Assembly (NCBI GenBank): GCA_963849635.1
Contig: CAWKIA010000018.1
Coordinates: 744,001 to 808,000, forward strand
DNA length: 64,000 nucleotides
Direction of reading: 5' to 3'
DNA from: CAVRUD01 sp963849635
GTDB lineage: Bacteria > Chloroflexota > Chloroflexia > Thermomicrobiales > UBA6265
This document shows, in pieces, positions 46,252-54,239 of the stretch. The translations under genes and the position numbers were made by a program. Numbering within the stretch: the first letter of the stretch is position 1; every line of letters begins with the position of its first letter. The notes beneath the pieces are model-generated. The model did not search any database. It saw only the letters and a list, made by a program, of their open reading frames with translations, and had not been told where the DNA came from.

Positions 46252-49200
46252 CTAGCGCCCTCGCGGCCGTCGACCCGTCGCCGACCGGAGCGCCAGCATG
46301 ATTGCGGCGACTGCGGCGGCCAGAAGCGCGGCGGCCACGAATACCCAGGAAGATTGCGGAGCGCCGCTGCCCGAACCCGACCCCGTATTGGGCACCGTGC
46401 CGACGCCGATACCCGCCGGGATGTAGGAGGCCACGACGTTGCTCTTTGCCGGCACCAGGAATATCGACGAGGTGGGACCGGGCTCCTGGTCCGGTTCGAC
46501 GTAGACGGTGATCGACGTGTCGCCGGTGTCGATCACCTCGACCTCGACCAGATTCTCGACCTCGACGTTGGACTCAACTTCAGCGAAGACGTAGGTGGTT
46601 CCTTCGAATTCGACCGTGGATGGCAACCCGGCCGGCGGAGTCGGCGAGACGGTCGGGCTCGGCGTGTCGACAGGGCCAGTCGCTTCAGTGGGAGCGGGCG
46701 TCAAGGTCGGCTCAGGGGTGACCGTCGCCGTCGGCTCCACGGTCGCCGTCTCGGTCGGCGGCACCGGCGTCTCGGTCGGCGCTGGCGTCTCAGTCGGCGC
46801 TGGCGTCTCGGTCGGCGGCACCGGCGTCTCGGTCGCCACCGGCGTCTCGGTCGGCGGCACCGGCGTCTCGGTCGCCGGCGACCGGCGTCTCGGTCGGCGC
46901 TGGCGTCTCGGTCGGCGGCACCGGCGTCTCGGTCGCCGGGACCGGCGTCTCGGTCGGCGCTGGCGTCTCGGTCGGCGGCACCGGCGTCTCGGTCGGCACC
47001 GGCGTCTCGGTCGGCGGCACCGGCGTCTCGGTCGGCGCTGGCGTCTCGGTCGCCGGCACCGGCGTCTCGGTCGCCACCGGCGTCTCGGTCGCCGGCACCG
47101 GGGTCTCGGTCGGCGCTGGCGTCTCGGTCGGCGGCACCGGCGTCTCGGTCGGCACCGGCGTCTCGGTCGGCGGCACCGGCGTCTCGGTCGGCGCTGGCGT
47201 CTCGGTCGCCGGCACCGGCGTCTCGGTCGCCACCGGCGTCTCGGTCGGCGGCGCTCGTCGGCACCGGCGTCTCGGTCGGCACCGGCGTCTCGGTCGGCGG
47301 CACCGGCGTCTCGGTCGGCGCCGGCGTCTCGGTCGGCGGCACCGGCGTCTCGGTCGGCGCACCGGCGTCTCGGTCGGCGGCACCGGCGTCTCGGTCGGCG
47401 CCGGCGTCTCGGTCGCCGGCACCGGCGTCTCGGTCGCCACCGGCGTCTCGGTCGCCGGCACCGGCGTCTCGGTCGGCACCGGCGTCTCGGTCGCCGGCAC
47501 CGGCGTCTCGGTCGCCACCGGCGTCTCGGTCGGCGGCACCGGCGTCTCGGTCGCCACCGGCGTCTCGGTCGCCGGGACCGGGGTCTCGGTCGGCGCTGGC
47601 GTCTCGGTCGGCGGCACCGGCGTCTCGGTCGGCGCTGGCGTCTCGGTCGGCGGCACCGGCGTCTCGGTCGGCACCGGCGTCTCGGTCGCCGGGACCGGCG
47701 TCTCGGTCGGCACCGGCGTCTCGGTCGGCGGCACCGGCGTCTCGGTCGGCACTGGCGTCTCGGTCGCCGGGACCGGCGTCTCGGTCGGCACCGGCGTCTC
47801 GGTCGCCGGACCGGCGTCTCGGTCGCCACCGGCGTCTCGGTCGTGGCACCGGCGTCTCGGTCGCGGCACCGGCGTCTCGGTCGGCGCTGGCGTCTCGGTC
47901 GGCACCGGCGTCTCGGTCGCCACCGGCGTCTCGGTCGGCGGACCGGGGTCTCGGTCGGCGCTGGCGTCTCAGTGGCCACCGGGGTCTCGGTGGGCGGCAC
48001 CGGGGTCGGCGTCACCGGCACTGAATCGCCGCCGAGTTGAAGCGGTACCGTCTGGTCCCCGGCCCCCGCCACGGAGAGGCGCGACTGGACGTTCCCCGTC
48101 GCCGTCGATGGATCGCCCTGGCAGGCCAATCGTGCCACGACGCGGACGATCACCACATCATCCAGTTCAAACCCGGTGAGCGTGGCTTCGGCGTTGACAT
48201 CCAAGGACGTAAACCCGGGGAACCAGGAGACTCGCTCATTGCCGTCGAGGTTCCGGTTTCCGGGGTCGCCTTCATTGATGGAAACACTGGCGACCTCGAC
48301 GAAGCCGACCGTTCCACCCGAGGTGGTCGCCCGGTTGTGCTGCGTCACGAACGTCGTGGAGCTACCGAGGCCATTGTTCTCGGCACGGACAAAGAAGACG
48401 ACCAGGTCGCCGCAGACGAAGTCGCCGCCATTGAGCGACTCTACGACCTCGGACCCTCCGTCGCCATACTGGCCACCGGCGCCGGTGGCGTGGTCGTACG
48501 AGGAGGGTTGCGCGGCGACGAAGTTGAAGGAGCTCTTGCTGGCAAGAGCACCACGTGTGCTCGGCGTGCCCGCTGCCGTGACTGAGGGCGAACCGGTCTC
48601 GGGTGCCGTGGCCGGAACGGGGGTGTCCGTCGGGACAGCCGTGTCCGCTGGCGGCGGGACCGGCGTGTCGGTCGGGGGGATCGCCGTCTCGGTGGGAGGA
48701 ATCGGGGGCTCCGTCGGCGGCAGTGGCGGCGGTGTCTCGGTGGGCGGCGGCGCGTCGCAGGCGTCGCCCAAGCCGTCGCCGTCCCCGTCGGTCTGATCGG
48801 GATTGAACGTGGTGGGGCAGTTGTCGACGCCGTCGTCGACGCCGTCGGCGTCGGCGTCGGCGACCGAAGGATCAATGACGTTGACGAAGTAGAGCGTGGC
48901 GCTGCCGCCCGATTCAAGGGTCACGCCCTGCGCCGGGCCTGGCAGGTAGCCGACGGGGGCGACGGTCTGGGTCACGGAGTAGGTTCCCGGCGGCAGTGGC
49001 GGCGACGTTGCCGTCGGAAGGGCCAGACAGACCTCCGGACTGGTGAGCGGACCGGCGAGCACGAAGCAGGCACCACCCAGGGCGCCGCCGAACTCGTCGA
49101 TCGCGACGACCGTGAGCGTCGCCGGGGCCGCGCCCTCGTCCAGGTCGGCGGGACCTTCCTCCTGGGCGCGCACCAACGTCGGACTGCCGGTCACCACCAG

Positions 49201-49254
49201 CAGCACGGCGAGGACGACCAACCGCAGGACGGCCCAGCGCACGCACACCTCCAT
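46252..49254 (-). CDS. Secreted surface protein with Pro/Thr/Glu-rich repeat and VPNTG C-terminal anchor, frameshifted in the repeat
   Basis: About 1,000 residues. A signal peptide (VLRLVVLAVLLVVTGSPTLV) leads to a SpaA-like fold (ATLTVVAIDEFGGALGG). A thrombospondin-type-3 calcium loop follows: DADADGVDDGVDNCPTTFN, DGDGDGLGDACD. A beta-rich domain (SFNFVAAQPSSYDHATGAGG to TGNVQSRLSVAGAGDQ) precedes the repeat, made of TETPVP/TETPVPA units. The C-terminus has an extracellular segment STVEFEGTTYVFAEVES, then VPNTGSGSGSG, a hydrophobic helix and RSATGRRPRGR. VPNTG plus helix plus Arg tail resembles a sortase sorting signal. Frame changes in the repeat turn TETP into RPRRR or DRDAG runs; these are artefacts. 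GTG 49242, preceded by GGAGGT, is an alternative start. Confidence 0.78.
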   Translation of the reverse strand: MEVCVRWAVLRLVVLAVLLVVTGSPTLVRAQEEGPADLDEGAAPATLTVVAIDEFGGALGGACFVLAGPLTSPEVCLALPTATSPPLPPGTYSVTQTVAPVGYLPGPAQGVTLESGGSATLYFVNVIDPSVADADADGVDDGVDNCPTTFNPDQTDGDGDGLGDACDAPPPTETPPPLPPTEPPIPPTETAIPPTDTPVPPPADTAVPTDTPVPATAPETGSPSVTAAGTPSTRGALASKSSFNFVAAQPSSYDHATGAGGQYGDGGSEVVESLNGGDFVCGDLVVFFVRAENNGLGSSTTFVTQHNRATTSGGTVGFVEVASVSINEGDPGNRNLDGNERVSWFPGFTSLDVNAEATLTGFELDDVVIVRVVARLACQGDPSTATGNVQSRLSVAGAGDQTVPLQLGGDSVPVTPTPVPPTETPVATETPAPTETPVRRPRRRWRPRRRCRPRRQRRPRRRCRDRDAGATTETPVATETPVRRPRRRCRPRRRSRRPRRQCRPRRRCRRPRRRCRPRRRSRRPRRRCRPRRRCRRPRRQRRPRRRCRRPRRQRRPRPRSRRPRRRWRPRRRCRRPRRRWRPRRRCRRPRRRCRPRRRCRRPRRRWRPRRRCRRPRRRRRPRRRCRRPRRRCADRDAGAADRDAGADRDAGAADRDAGADRDAGADERRRPRRRWRPRRRCRRPRRQRRPRRRCRRPRRRCRPRRRCRRPRRQRRPRPRCRRPRRRWRPRRRCRRPRRQRRPRRRCRRPRRRCRPRRRCRRPRRQRRPRRRSRRPRRRCRRPRRQRRPRRRSPATETPVPPTETPVATETPVPPTETPAPTETPAPTETPVPPTETATVEPTATVTPEPTLTPAPTEATGPVDTPSPTVSPTPPAGLPSTVEFEGTTYVFAEVESNVEVENLVEVEVIDTGDTSITVYVEPDQEPGPTSSIFLVPAKSNVVASYIPAGIGVGTVPNTGSGSGSGAPQSSWVFVAAALLAAAVAAIMLALRSATGRRPRGR
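46741..48005. repeat. 1.27-kb GC-rich tandem repeat coding TETPVP-type units
   Basis: Roughly 65 units of 18 to 21 bases; the plus-strand core is GGCGTCTCGGTCG flanked by variable GGCACC, GCCACC or GGCGCT triplets. On the coding strand they read TETPVP, TETPVA, PTETPAP and similar. Units differ by 3-base steps as expected for a coding repeat, but single-base losses also occur (for example near 46880, 47250, 47360 and 47810). All six frames are largely open here, so other long frames in this stretch should be ignored. Confidence 0.9.
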
Positions 49255-49405
49255 CCGCTTGACCCGATCGTGAACTGGCCCGAGTTGTACCAATGTCCCG
49301 AATCCCCACCATACAGCCCAATCGGGTGGAGCGCAATAACCCGCTCGGGGCAAACCCTCGACCCGGTGCCCGACGCGCCTGCGACGAGGAGGGCAGTGCT
49401 CGTCC

Positions 49406-49732
49406 TCAGCTGCGTCTCAAAGCAGAACTGTTTTGGCCGCCGGCGTCGACCCAGGCACGGACCGGCTCAACCGATATTCCTCTGATGGATGGGGAGCCTC
49501 GTGGTGACCTCGCAGTTACTCGAACCCTGAATCCTCGGGTCAAAAGCTGGATGGCTAGAGCAAAAGTGAGAATGCCGGCGATGGCCTCCAGTGCCATGAG
49601 GACGTAGGCATCGTCGTCCGCGACGATCACGGCTGTATTACCGATCACCCAACCTGCGCCCAAGAACACCAGCACCCCCCACCCGTGAGCAAGGAGCTTG
49701 GCGATGACGGCGAGCCAAGCGATGGTCTTCAT
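49406..49732 (-). CDS. Small two-helix membrane protein whose C-terminus reads into the degenerate tRNA fragment
   Basis: MKTIAWLAVIAKLLAHGWGV, then VLVFLGAGWVIGNTAVIVAD and LEAIAGILTFALAIQLLTRG give two or three hydrophobic helices. After residue 65 the frame crosses the tRNA-Lys-like repeat and reads RGFRVRVTARSP, the typical meaningless translation of a tRNA 3' end. The original C-terminus was therefore probably cut at the island border and replaced. No family recognised. Confidence 0.5.
   Translation of the reverse strand: MKTIAWLAVIAKLLAHGWGVLVFLGAGWVIGNTAVIVADDDAYVLMALEAIAGILTFALAIQLLTRGFRVRVTARSPRGSPSIRGISVEPVRAWVDAGGQNSSALRRS
49501..49547. repeat. Degenerate copy of the tRNA-Lys 3' half: likely att site of a genomic island
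   Basis: These 47 bases match 53975-54021 (the CCA end, acceptor strand, T arm, variable loop and anticodon-loop part of tRNA-Lys) at 43 positions and in the same orientation. Differences are GG/TT at positions 16-17, C/T at 32 and T/C at 41. The anticodon stem and the 5' half are missing. This is the structure left by an integrase that inserts into the 3' end of a tRNA gene. Confidence 0.75.
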
Positions 49733-49752
49733 CGTGGCTCGTCACAGACTGC

Positions 49753-50382
49753 CTAGAACGGCTCGAATTCCAGGGTCCACGCCGATTCGGTGTTCTCTGA
49801 AGATACGAACACTTCCCCGGATTCAGGATTAGTCAGGACCGTCGATCCGGTCCATGTGCCGTTTTGCTGAATGATTTCGTTGAAGAGAAGCGACTCCCCG
49901 CCGTTGGCGTCGTAGAAGTAAATGATGAATCCGTCAAACCCAAACTGCGTTGCGACTTCGAGGGTGGCGCTAACCCGATAGCGCCCCTCCGGGAGGGTGA
50001 ACTTCTCAGAGACCGCCGTCCCGACCCCGGAAACGGTGGTCGGTCGCGTTGCGGCCTCGGCCTCTTCAGCAACCGAATCTCCGGCGGATGCGGCCTCGGC
50101 GGTCCCCAGGTTGATCGACAGGCCAGAGTATTGGTTTGTTCCGACTTCGTAGAGGACGGCGTAGAAGGCCCCGGATCACCTTCGGCCTCGAACTCGTCGT
50201 AGATCTCCTGCTCGACCTCTTCCGAGACGCCCTCACCGGAGCCCTGGAGCGCGATCTGGTTGCCCGCACCGCTCGTGGCCGAGCGGCACCTGCACATCAT
50301 CGTAGTCGGCGTCAGCCGGCGCGAAGTCGCCCAGCACGGTTTCGGCGGCCCCCATGGTCCAGGTGTCTCCTTCGACCGGGCG
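49753..50382 (-). CDS. Hypothetical protein of the island, frameshifted
   Basis: Reads ETVLGDFAPADADYDDVQVP, a break near 50281, ATSGAGNQIALQGSGEGVSE and EVEQEIYDEFEAEGDPG, a break near 50170 at GGGG, then AFYAVLYEVGTNQYSGLSIN ... GRYRVSATLEVATQFGFDGF ... SAWTLEFEPF and stop at 49753. The end is a beta-rich domain with alternating polar and hydrophobic residues, like extracellular binding domains. No start is certain, because the frame continues upstream into an aquaporin-like fragment, so this may be the 3' part of a fused or truncated gene. Confidence 0.45.
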
Positions 50383-50565
50383 CAAGGTCATGCCGACAAC
50401 TTGGGCGACCGCAGAGCCGATGGCCGCCCGGAGTTCGATCTTGCGGCTCAACACCAATCCAAGGGTCACGGCCGGGTAGATGTGACACCCCGAGACGGGT
50501 CCAATGACGTAGACCATCGCCAGCAAGGCCAGCCCAATTGCCAGCGAGACACCAAGCTCGTCCGT
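50383..50565 (-). pseudogene. Aquaporin/MIP-family fragment
   Basis: The 61 residues TDELGVSLAIGLALLAMVYV, GPVSGCHIYPAVTLGLVLSR and KIELRAAIGSAVAQVVG match helix 2, the pore loop and helix 3 of aquaporins. The pore motif NPA reads YPA. Helix 1 and all of the second half are missing, and the frame runs on into an unrelated domain. It cannot form a channel. Confidence 0.65.
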
Positions 50566-50636
50566 TGCACGTACACCCGGTCGCGACAGGCAACATCGTG
50601 TCACGAGTGCGCCCGATCGGAGGTCCACGTGGCCGT

Positions 50637-50745
50637 GAGAACATTCGGGACGCCGCCTTCGGCGCCGTTGGGGACGGCGTCGCCGACGATACGACGGCGA
50701 TCAAGCGAGCCATCCAGGAGGCCGTCTCCTGCGGGGCGGGATCGT
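50637..50745 (+). pseudogene. Fragment of a pectate-lyase-superfamily (beta-helix) N-terminus
   Basis: IRDAAFGAVGDGVADDTTAI followed by KRAIQEAVSCGAG matches the start of right-handed beta-helix proteins (consensus xxDFGAxGDGxxDDTxAIxxAIxxA) with one extra Ala. Nothing of the helix repeats follows, so it is a remnant only. It overlaps none of the minus-strand fragments in a coding sense. Confidence 0.6.
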
Positions 50746-50766
50746 CTATCGTCGACGATCGCAAAG

Positions 50767-50874
50767 ATGCTCCGGTTCCTGATCGCCAGCGGCTGGGCAG
50801 TTGAGACGGACTTCGACGAGCTGCTGCCGCATCAACTGCTCATGCGGATCGTCGGGGCGACGGGACGTGAGTGA
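50767..50874 (+). CDS. Small ORF or gene fragment of unknown family
   Basis: MLRFLIASGWAVETDFDELL followed by PHQLLMRIVGATGRE gives 35 residues ending in TGA. The composition looks like a real protein end (amphipathic helices) and it directly follows the pectate-lyase fragment in another frame. It may be the tail of a lost gene; no family recognised. Confidence 0.3.
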   Translation: MLRFLIASGWAVETDFDELLPHQLLMRIVGATGRE

Positions 50875-51576
50875 TACCGGCCTTTTTTAGGTGTAAGGTG
50901 TTCGAATTGTTCGGATCCACACCCTTTTTAGGGTGTCAGATGCATCACCTTCGAGGACCTTTTCAGGGTGTCCGGATTGTCTTTTTCCGGGTGTTGCATC
51001 TGCTGCGCCGCGGCCTTGGGGATGGGGCGCAATTGTGAAATTTTGTGCAGTTCTGAGGCGCTGGAGAATGCGTCTTTTTGTATCGATTGGTGCCACCCTG
51101 CCGGTGCCCCTTCACCCCCTGGGCGAGCGTGAAGCCCGGCGCGTGCCGGCGGCTGATGCCGAGCGCCCGGGCGATCCCCACGTCGGTGCGGCGGCCCAAT
51201 TCGCCATTGGACCGAAGCGGCTCCAACCTCGGCTCCGGCAGAATCGGACCATATCCACGAATGGGCCCTTAGGCGGATTCCCCTGCAACCGCGCACAGCC
51301 TATCATTGAGGCGTGGTGAGACCGCCAATAGCCTCCGGAGGGTCGCCTCCGGGCGGTTTCGTCGTACCGCGGGGAGCGGACCGCCGCCGTGCGGTCGGTT
51401 CTTCCCCATTCCAGCGGGCTAGGTCCCGAGACGAAGCGCCGCCGCCGAGAAGGACCGTCGGGGCCGAGCCGGGATCTCGCCAGGCGATGGATGTGCCGAG
51501 AGAACGGGGCACAACGGAGACGAGGCGAGCGTTCGTTGCTCGTCGTCGGTTCGCAGGAGCAGGAGGAGCACGTCCG
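50875..51576. other. Non-coding stretch of the island with degenerate T-tract/GGTGT repeats
   Basis: About 700 bases. Four T-tracts followed by AGGTGT, AGGGTGT, CAGGGTGT or CCGGGTGT occur at 50883, 50925, 50960 and 50982. Minus-strand frames from 51100 to 51310 contain LGRRTDVGIARALGISRRHA, which faintly resembles a helix-turn-helix, but the context gives no gene. Otherwise nothing supported until the ribosome site at 51561. Confidence 0.4.
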
Positions 51577-52308
51577 ATGGCAGCCACGATTCCGTCCCAC
51601 GCGGTGGTCGCGAGCTTTCGCTTCGAGGTCGGGGCGAGCAACGCGCTGGACAAACTCAAGCAGATCAGCCAGGAGCAAGGGCTCGGCGTCCAGAACGCGG
51701 CGGTGCTGAAGGTGAGCGACGACGGCAAGCTGCGCATCCACGAGACCGCCGACATGAGCGGCGGCAAGGGCATGGTCCTCGGCGGGGTGGTCGGCGGTGT
51801 CGTCGGTCTGTTCGGCAGCGCCGTCCTCTTGCCGCTCGGGATTGGCGCCGTCGCCGGCGGGTTGGCGGCCAGGCTGCGCGACTCCGGGTTCCCGAACCAG
51901 CGGCTCCAGGAGGTCGGCGCCAAGCTGGAACCGGGCAACTCGCTCCTTATCGTCGCCGTCGACGATGCGGCCGTCGACCCGGTGTCGGCGATCCTGAAGG
52001 ATGCCGGCGCCGACGTCGTGCGCGAGGCGGTCGACGGAAAGGTCGTCGCGGAGCTGGAAACGGCGGCAGCGGCAACGGAGGCGCCCGCAGACGTGGCTCC
52101 CGCGGCCGCCGACTCGGTCGAGGTGAGCGGCGTGCAGGACTGCCCGGACGGCTACCCGATCAAGGGCAACGCCGACACGTTTATCTACCACATCCCCGCC
52201 AGCCCCGTCTATGCCGCCACCCGACCCGAGGTCTGCTTCGCCACCGTGGACGCCGCCCGGGCCGCCGGCTACCGCGCCCCCCTCCACCGTCCGCCGGGGA
52301 CTCCTTGA
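51577..52308 (+). CDS. DUF1269-like protein with C-terminal sunset domain
   Basis: A 243-residue protein. The first 170 residues (VVASFRFEVGASNALDKLKQ ... KGMVLGGVVGGVVGLFGSAV, GAVAGGLAARLRDSGFPNQR) match the DUF1269 arrangement: a ferredoxin-like fold broken by a glycine-rich membrane hairpin. An Ala-rich linker leads to CPDGYPIKGNADTFIYHIPA, SPVYAATRPEVCFATVDAAR, AAGYRAP, the Cys-paired motif of the sunset domain often found at the end of secreted nucleases. The ATG at 51577 follows AGGAGGAG. This is the only intact cargo gene of the island. Confidence 0.75.
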   Translation: MAATIPSHAVVASFRFEVGASNALDKLKQISQEQGLGVQNAAVLKVSDDGKLRIHETADMSGGKGMVLGGVVGGVVGLFGSAVLLPLGIGAVAGGLAARLRDSGFPNQRLQEVGAKLEPGNSLLIVAVDDAAVDPVSAILKDAGADVVREAVDGKVVAELETAAAATEAPADVAPAAADSVEVSGVQDCPDGYPIKGNADTFIYHIPASPVYAATRPEVCFATVDAARAAGYRAPLHRPPGTP

Positions 52309-52727
52309 CTCCAGGCAGTGACGTCGTTATCCGCAGATGATGACTGGCAGGCACCCTCCGGCGGGCCGGGTAATATGGGCGCCGGGCGCTCTTACGCGCT
52401 GAGAGCCTCTGCGTGGCTCGGTATGGTGGCGGGACCGGCGGTCAGGAAGAAGCTTAGCCTGTGTCCGGCCGACGCGTTGCCGACTTACTTCGTTTTGTCC
52501 GTTTCTTTAGTAGGGTACCCAATGACCAAGAACCGCCTCGGGGGACAAAACGAGAGCGCTATCTACCAGCGCTATAGCGCTGTGCTGCTCCGCCAGACCT
52601 TTGCCGTAAACCGCACTACCCAAGGTGCTCAATCTCCCTATACACACAATTTGAGACACTTCGCAGACGCTCATCCGCTGGCGTTGAGCACCTTCGGGGA
52701 ATCGACGATTCTGAGGCCAGGTACGGC
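52309..52727. other. Intergenic region upstream of the integrase
   Basis: 419 bases, more AT-rich from 52480 onward, consistent with a promoter for the integrase. A plus-strand open frame spanning most of it looks random in composition and is not reported as a gene. The palindrome at 52555-52581 is described separately. Confidence 0.45.
52555..52581. promoter_or_regulatory. AGCGCTAT repeats and palindrome: possible integrase operator
   Basis: AGCGCTAT occurs at 52555-52562 and again at 52568, where it forms the 14-base perfect palindrome AGCGCTATAGCGCT (52568-52581). The cluster lies 147 bases upstream of the integrase start. Such arrays may bind a repressor or an excisionase/integrase arm domain; no protein assignment is possible. 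Confidence 0.4.
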
Positions 52728-53888
52728 ATGACCAAATCGCGCGGCCGCGGGCCAGGCGAAGGCAGCATCTACCGGCGGGAGCAAGACGGCCGTTGGGTCG
52801 CCGTGCTGAACCTTGGATATGGCCCGAACGGTAAACTCCGGCGGAAGTACTTCTACGCCGACACCTTCGCCGATGCCAGCAAGAAGCTCACCCGCGCCAA
52901 GAGCGACCAGGACCGCGGGCTGCCGATCCCCACCGAACGCCAAACCGTGGCCCAGTTTCTCGATCGCGGGCTTCGGGACGTTGTGCAGGGCAGCGTCCGG
53001 CCGCGCACGCTCCGTTCCTACCAGGACGCCGTGCGCCTGCACCTGTCGCCGTCGCTCGGGCGCCACCGTATCGAGAAGCTCACGCCGGATCATGTCCAGG
53101 CGATGATGCGCCAGAAGATCGCCGATGGGTTCTCGCCCAAGACGGTCTAGAACATCCGCGGCATCCTCCGCCGAGCGCTCGGCCAGGCGGAGGCCTGGGG
53201 CTTGGTTGGTCGCAACGTGGCACGCCTTACGGTGCCCCCACGCGGAGAGAAGCACGAAATCGAGCTCTTCACCGTCGACGAGTCCCGCCGCCTGCTGGAA
53301 GCCGTCAAAGGCGATCGCCTCGAAGCGCTCTACTCTGTCGCCGTCTCCATCGGATTGCGTCAAGGTGAGGCATTCGCGCTGCGCTGGCGGGACATCGACC
53401 TCGACGCCGGCGAACTCCGTGTCCGCCACACGCTCCAGCGCGTCGACAAGATTCCGGTGCTGGCCGAGCCAAAGACGCAGAAGAGCCGGCGCACCATCCC
53501 GCTCCCGGCATCGATCGTCTCCGCGCTCAAGTCCCACCGCATCGCCCAACTCGAGGAGCGCCTCTTTGCCGGTGACCGCTGGCAGGACTGGGACCTCGTC
53601 TTCTGCACGACGATCGGCACACCGCTGGATCCCCGGACTATCACTCGCCAGTACCACGCGCACCTGGAGGCCGCCAACGTGCCGCGGCGCCGATTCCACG
53701 ACCTCCGGCACACCGCGGCGACGCTCCTGCTAACCCAGAGCGTCGACATCCGCACCATCATGGAGACACTGGGACACTCACAGATCTCGCTGACGATGAA
53801 CACCTACGCCCACGTGATGCCGCAACTCAAACATGACGCGGCCGACCGCATGGAAGCCCTGCTCTTTGCCGATAAGGCGTCAAGCTAA
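52728..53888 (+). pseudogene. Tyrosine recombinase/phage-type integrase with one in-frame TAG
   Basis: A 387-codon integrase read in one frame apart from TAG at 53148-53150. N-terminal arm-binding domain: GEGSIYRREQDGRWVAVLNL. Core-binding domain: QTVAQFLDRGLRDVV ... LGRHRIEKLTPDHVQAMMRQ. The stop lies in GFSPKTV-TAG-NIRGILRRAL, where Gln (CAG) is expected, a C-to-T change. The catalytic domain is complete: Arg in GLRQGEAFALRW, HDLRHTAATLLL, LGHSQISLTMNTYAHV with the Tyr. It is the Int of the adjacent island; unless the amber codon is read through it is inactive. A second start at 53202 would give only the catalytic domain. Confidence 0.88.
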
Positions 53889-53975
53889 ACCCCGTGGCTG
53901 CACTCATGGCTGCAAAATCGATGACTGACTGAACGCATCAGGGAAAGATTTCCGCACAGTGAAGAGCTTTCTGGG

Positions 53976-54050
53976 TGGTGACCTCGCAGGGACTCGAACC
54001 CTGAACCCTCGGGTTAAAAGCCCGCTGCTCTGCCGTTGAGCTACGAGGTC
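53976..54050 (-). tRNA. tRNA-Lys (anticodon TTT), CCA encoded
   Basis: 75 bases reading GACCTCG (acceptor), TA, D arm GCTC-AACGGCA-GAGC, A, anticodon arm GCGGG-CTTTTAA-CCCGA, GGGTT, T arm CAGGG-TTCGAGT-CCCTG, CGAGGTC, A, CCA. All stems pair except the first anticodon-stem pair (G-A). Anticodon TTT reads AAA/AAG. The 3' end faces the integrase and its 3' half is duplicated at 49501-49547. Confidence 0.93.
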
Positions 54051-54239
54051 GCGGCGGCGCCGCGCACAGAATCGTACCCTCCCTGCGCCGGTGCTGCCAC
54101 CGCTTCCAGATCTGATCCCGCTGAACATCCGCCCCTGACATCGAGAACGGTAAGCCATACTTGAAACATGATCGTGTACCGTCTTGACTCGACAATGACG
54201 GCAGAGCGGGGTGCATTGCATTGAACGTGGGACCTCGAC

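Larger units (their letters stand above)
49501..54021. mobile_element. Small genomic island at tRNA-Lys, with integrase remnant
   Basis: A 4.5-kb region bounded by the degenerate 47-bp repeat on the left and the intact tRNA-Lys on the right, with a tyrosine recombinase directly beside the tRNA 3' end and reading towards it. Cargo: a membrane protein end, a secreted-type protein, fragments of aquaporin- and pectate-lyase-like genes, and a DUF1269-like/sunset-domain protein. The integrase has a nonsense codon and the left repeat has four mismatches, so the island looks old and immobile. No replication or transfer genes were recognised. Confidence 0.65.

Noticed and set aside
46595..48040. Long plus-strand Arg/Leu- and Ser/Ala-rich frames across the surface-protein repeat
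   Set aside because: They are shadows of the 18/21-base repeat, open in all six frames, with no start context or family likeness.
50963..51226. Minus-strand frame with a helix-turn-helix-like stretch (RTDVGIARALGISRRHA)
   Set aside because: Only about 17 residues are suggestive and the rest looks random; not enough for a gene.
52318..52731. Plus-strand frame upstream of the integrase
   Set aside because: Random composition, no ribosome site and no recognised motif; more likely a promoter region.
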